A stretch of 14,122 nt of DNA from Candidatus Scatomorpha stercoravium. GTDB lineage: Bacteria > Bacillota > Clostridia > Oscillospirales > Oscillospiraceae. A program made the position numbers and the translations under genes. Below, in pieces: positions 11,362 to 14,122 of this stretch; the stretch's first letter is position 1; every line of letters starts with the position of its first letter. The notes beneath the pieces were generated by a model, which had not been told where the DNA came from, made no database searches, and saw only the letters and a program-made list of their open reading frames with translations. The stretch is from positions 1-14,122 of the forward strand of contig DVKN01000020.1 in assembly GCA_018716005.1 (NCBI GenBank), read 5' to 3'.

Positions 11362-13410
11362 ATGAAGTATAGCAAATGGATTGTTCCGCGCGGGGAGCAG
11401 GAGCTGCCGCCGGAGCTGCTTGCGGCGGGGTATCCGCCCATGCTCGCGGCCGTGCTCGCGCGGCGCGGGATAAGCGGCGGGGCGGAGGCGGAGGCCTTCC
11501 TGGCCGCGGGGGCGGATTCGCTCTGCCCGCCGGAACAGATGCTGGACATGGACAAGGCCGCCGCCAGGCTGCGCCTCGCCGTCGAGCGGGGGGAGACGGT
11601 GGCCGTATACGGGGACTACGACGTGGACGGGATAACCTCCGCCTGCCTCGTGACGAGCTGGCTGCGCTCGCGCGGGCTGAGGTGCCTCCCCTACATACCC
11701 GACCGGCTCGAGGAGGGCTACGGCCTCAACATGGCCGCGGTGGACTCGCTCGCCGCTCAGGGCGCGACGCTGCTCATAACCGTCGACTGCGGCATAACGG
11801 CCGCCGGCGAGGCGGAGCACGCGCGGGATATCGGCCTCGACCTCATCATAACCGACCACCACGAGTGCTCCGCCGCCGGGCTGCCGCAGGCCCTGGCCGT
11901 CGTCGACCCGAAGCGCCCCGGCTGCCCCTATCCCAACAAGGGCCTCGCCGGCGTCGGGGTGGCCTTCAAGCTCCTGTGCGCCGTCGAGGGCGGCGCGGAG
12001 GCCCTGCTCAGCGAATACGCCGACCTCGTCGGCGCGGGCACGGTGGCGGACGTCATGCCCCTCGTGGGCGAGAACCGCTATATCGTCCGCCGCGGCCTCG
12101 AGCAGATGGAGTCGCGGCCGCGCCCCGGCCTCGCGGCCCTGCTGGCCGAATGCGGCGGGGCAAATAAGCGCATAAGCGCCTCGACCGTGGGCTTCACGAT
12201 AGCCCCGAGGCTGAACGCCGCCGGGCGCCTCGGCAACGCGCGCCTGGCCGCGCAGCTGCTGCTCAGCCGGAGCGCCGCCGAGGCGGAGCCGCTCGCGCGC
12301 GAGCTCTGCCGCCTCAACCGCGAGAGGCAGGAGCTCGAGCACGAGATATGGGAGCAGGCCCACGAGCTGCTGCGCGCCTCGCCGCCGGCCGGGCCGATAG
12401 TCCTCGCGAGCGAGGGCTGGCACCAGGGCGTAATCGGCATCGCCGCGAGCCGCCTGGCCGAGGAATTCCGCCGGCCCTGCGTCATGATTTGCCTGGACGG
12501 CGAGAACGGGAAGGGCTCCTGCCGCAGCTACGGCGGCTTCAACCTCTTCGACGCGCTCGCCGCCTGTTCGGACTGCCTGGAGGGCTTCGGCGGCCACGCC
12601 CTGGCCGCGGGCCTCACGATAAAGCGCTCGCGCGTGGACGATTTCCGCCGCGAGCTCGCCGAATACTACAGGACCTGCCCCGAGCCCACCGAGCCCGCGC
12701 TCGAATGCGAGCTGCGCATAGACGACCCCGCCTGGCTGGACATGGAGGGCGTCGCCGCCCTCGAGCGGCTCGAGCCCTACGGCACGGGGAACGCGAGGCC
12801 GAATATCTGCCTCCTCGGCGCCGGGCTCGAGCGGATTACGCCCATAGGCGGCGGCAGCCACCTGAAGCTGCGCCTGTATAAGGGCGGCGCGGAGTTCGAC
12901 TGCGTCATGTTCGGCACGCGCGAGAGCGAGCTCGGCGCGCGGGAGGGGGACACGGTGGACGCGGCCTTCTATCCGCAGATAAACGAGTTCCGCGGCCGGA
13001 GGAGCGTGCAGCTGCTCATGTGCGCCCTGCGCCGCTCCGACGAGCTCGCCGAGTGCGAGGACATCCTCGCCGGGGAGCTGCCGGGGGCCTGGGAGAGCGC
13101 CGAGCTCTGCCCCGAGCGGCGGGATTTCGTGCGCGTCTGGCGCTGGCTCGAGCGTGCGGGCGGGCACATAGAGGGCGAGTTCGGCCGCCTGGGCGACTGG
13201 GGCCCCCAGGGCCTCCGCGCCTCGAAAACGCTGGTCTGCCTGCTCGCCATGGCCCAGGAGGGCCTCGCCAACATCCGCCGCGAGGGCGCGCGGGTGCGCT
13301 TCTCCTCCCTCGAGCGGAGCGGGAAGGCGAATCTGGATGAGAGCCCCATTGTGACGGCGCTCAGGGCACGCCGGGAGGAGTATCGCGAAGGGAGGCGGAG
13401 ACATGAGTGA
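11362..13410 (+). CDS. recJ: single-stranded-DNA-specific 5'-3' exonuclease RecJ
   Basis: RecJ degrades single-stranded DNA from 5' ends in recombination and mismatch repair. This 682-residue protein has the DHH phosphoesterase core: DYDVDG at 85-90, VDCGIT at 141-146, TDHHE at 164-168, VVDPK at 180-184 and GTVADVMPL at 226-234, which together bind catalytic Mn/Mg. The DHHA1 domain follows, with FGGHALAAGL in the middle of the protein, and then an OB-fold region and a C-terminal extension of Firmicutes type. The ATG at 11362 lies behind AGGTG and within the predicted transcript; the upstream GTG does not. The last codons overlap the start of the relA-type gene. Isoleucine is coded mostly by ATA, unusual for such GC-rich DNA. 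The function is well supported by motifs. Confidence 0.95.
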   Translation: MKYSKWIVPRGEQELPPELLAAGYPPMLAAVLARRGISGGAEAEAFLAAGADSLCPPEQMLDMDKAAARLRLAVERGETVAVYGDYDVDGITSACLVTSWLRSRGLRCLPYIPDRLEEGYGLNMAAVDSLAAQGATLLITVDCGITAAGEAEHARDIGLDLIITDHHECSAAGLPQALAVVDPKRPGCPYPNKGLAGVGVAFKLLCAVEGGAEALLSEYADLVGAGTVADVMPLVGENRYIVRRGLEQMESRPRPGLAALLAECGGANKRISASTVGFTIAPRLNAAGRLGNARLAAQLLLSRSAAEAEPLARELCRLNRERQELEHEIWEQAHELLRASPPAGPIVLASEGWHQGVIGIAASRLAEEFRRPCVMICLDGENGKGSCRSYGGFNLFDALAACSDCLEGFGGHALAAGLTIKRSRVDDFRRELAEYYRTCPEPTEPALECELRIDDPAWLDMEGVAALERLEPYGTGNARPNICLLGAGLERITPIGGGSHLKLRLYKGGAEFDCVMFGTRESELGAREGDTVDAAFYPQINEFRGRRSVQLLMCALRRSDELAECEDILAGELPGAWESAELCPERRDFVRVWRWLERAGGHIEGEFGRLGDWGPQGLRASKTLVCLLAMAQEGLANIRREGARVRFSSLERSGKANLDESPIVTALRARREEYREGRRRHE

Positions 13411-14122
13411 AGAGAGAACAAAGGCCGCCGGCCAGCCGCCGGAGGTGAATATACCCACCGCAGCGGACGTGAGCCCCATGAGCGAGAAGGACGTGGAGAG
13501 CGCGGCGGTGCGCGACCTCGCCGAGGAGGTGCGCCGAGAAGTCGCCGAGACCAAGAAGTACGGCGACGACATAGACTGGGCGCCCATCCCCGTCGGCGGG
13601 CCGAGGAAGGGCGAGGAGGGCCCGCTCGACCCCGAGAAGGGCTGGGAGAGGCTCGAGCGCCGGCTCAGCGAGGGCAGCATACCCATGAACATGACCCGCG
13701 TGCGCGCGGCCTATGAATACGCCGCCGCCGCCCACGCCAGCCAGAAGCGCCGCGACGGCTCGCCCTACGTGACGCACTGCCTCGCCACGGCGGAGATAAT
13801 CGCCGAGCAGGGCCTCGACGAGGACAGCGTGGTCGCCGCGCTGCTCCACGACGTCATCGAGGACACGCCCATTACCCACGACGAGGTCAAGCGCCACTTC
13901 GGATCCACCGTCGCGGACATAGTCGAGGGCGTCACCAAGCTCACCCGCGTCCAGTGGACGAGCCACGAGGAGGAGCAGGCCGAGAACCTCCGCAAGATGC
14001 TCATGGCCATGGCCAAGGACATCCGCGTCATCCTGATAAAGATAGCCGACAGGCTCCACAATATGCGCACCATGGACTATCAGAGCAGCGAAAAGCAGCT
14101 CATAAAGTCCGCCGAGACGATG
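13403..14122 (+). CDS. relA: RelA/SpoT-family (p)ppGpp synthetase/hydrolase, N-terminal part
   Basis: This open frame starts at ATG 13403, overlapping the recJ stop by eight bases (ATGAGTGA), and runs through 240 codons to the window edge, so the synthetase and TGS/ACT domains lie outside. The HD hydrolase domain is clear: SQKRRDGSPYVTH at 113-125, ALLHDVIEDTPIT at 146-158, FGSTVADIVEGVTKLTR at 166-182, and RVILIKIADRLHNMRT at 208-223. His149-Asp150 and Glu153-Asp154 match the metal site and hydrolase centre, so (p)ppGpp hydrolysis is likely. The first histidine of the motif sits at residue 125 rather than about 53, because of an extra acidic, disordered-looking leader of roughly 70 residues. 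GGAGGCGGAG precedes the start. RelA and recJ are neighbours in many Firmicutes, often with apt between; apt is absent here. Whether the synthetase half is intact cannot be seen. Confidence 0.93.
   Translation, partial: MSEERTKAAGQPPEVNIPTAADVSPMSEKDVESAAVRDLAEEVRREVAETKKYGDDIDWAPIPVGGPRKGEEGPLDPEKGWERLERRLSEGSIPMNMTRVRAAYEYAAAAHASQKRRDGSPYVTHCLATAEIIAEQGLDEDSVVAALLHDVIEDTPITHDEVKRHFGSTVADIVEGVTKLTRVQWTSHEEEQAENLRKMLMAMAKDIRVILIKIADRLHNMRTMDYQSSEKQLIKSAETM

Noticed and set aside
11350..13692. Open frame of 780 codons antisense to recJ and relA
   Set aside because: It overlaps two conserved genes and crosses their junction, and its composition is that of a shadow frame.

Overview
The window is GC-rich DNA from what looks like an anaerobic Gram-positive bacterium, probably a gut-type clostridial or Oscillospirales relative. 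This is inferred from strong GGAGG ribosome sites, sigma70-type promoters, a recJ followed directly by a Firmicutes-style (p)ppGpp synthetase, and a molybdenum hydroxylase operon whose flavin subunit carries features of strictly anaerobic enzymes. No genus can be named from sequence alone.

Positions 1-8743 hold one long leftward gene set. Its promoter is at 8715-8743. In order of transcription it encodes a [2Fe-2S] small subunit, a molybdopterin catalytic subunit, a 788-residue flavoprotein, a 12-helix MFS transporter, an unknown protein with a four-cysteine zinc-site motif, a small protein resembling a degenerate THEP1-type NTPase, and a Crp/Fnr-family regulator. The first three form a xanthine-dehydrogenase-family enzyme. 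The flavoprotein is the most unusual object here: a complete GltD/dihydropyrimidine-dehydrogenase-like NAD(P)H oxidoreductase module of about 470 residues sits inside the FAD subunit. It interrupts the loop that in 4-hydroxybenzoyl-CoA reductase carries an extra [4Fe-4S] cluster. A continuous path NAD(P)H - flavin - Fe/S - FAD - [2Fe-2S] - Mo can be drawn, so the enzyme may hydroxylate or reduce its substrate with nicotinamide coupling built in. The substrate is unknown; the transporter probably moves it or its product, and the regulator probably senses it or the redox state.

Positions 8744-9752 hold a divergent intergenic region, a rightward FkbM-type methyltransferase gene, and a strong leftward terminator overlapping its stop codon. 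Positions 9753-10893 hold a leftward small-molecule-type SAM methyltransferase (TTG start) and a rightward unknown 114-residue protein.

Positions 10894-11150 are non-coding and hairpin-rich, with a perfect 15-bp hairpin, two related repeat units and a third imperfect palindrome. They lie downstream of a leftward tRNA-Leu(UAA) and probably serve partly as its terminators. The tRNA and rightward recJ are fired from back-to-back promoters. recJ overlaps the start of a relA/spoT-type gene that runs off the window at 14122.
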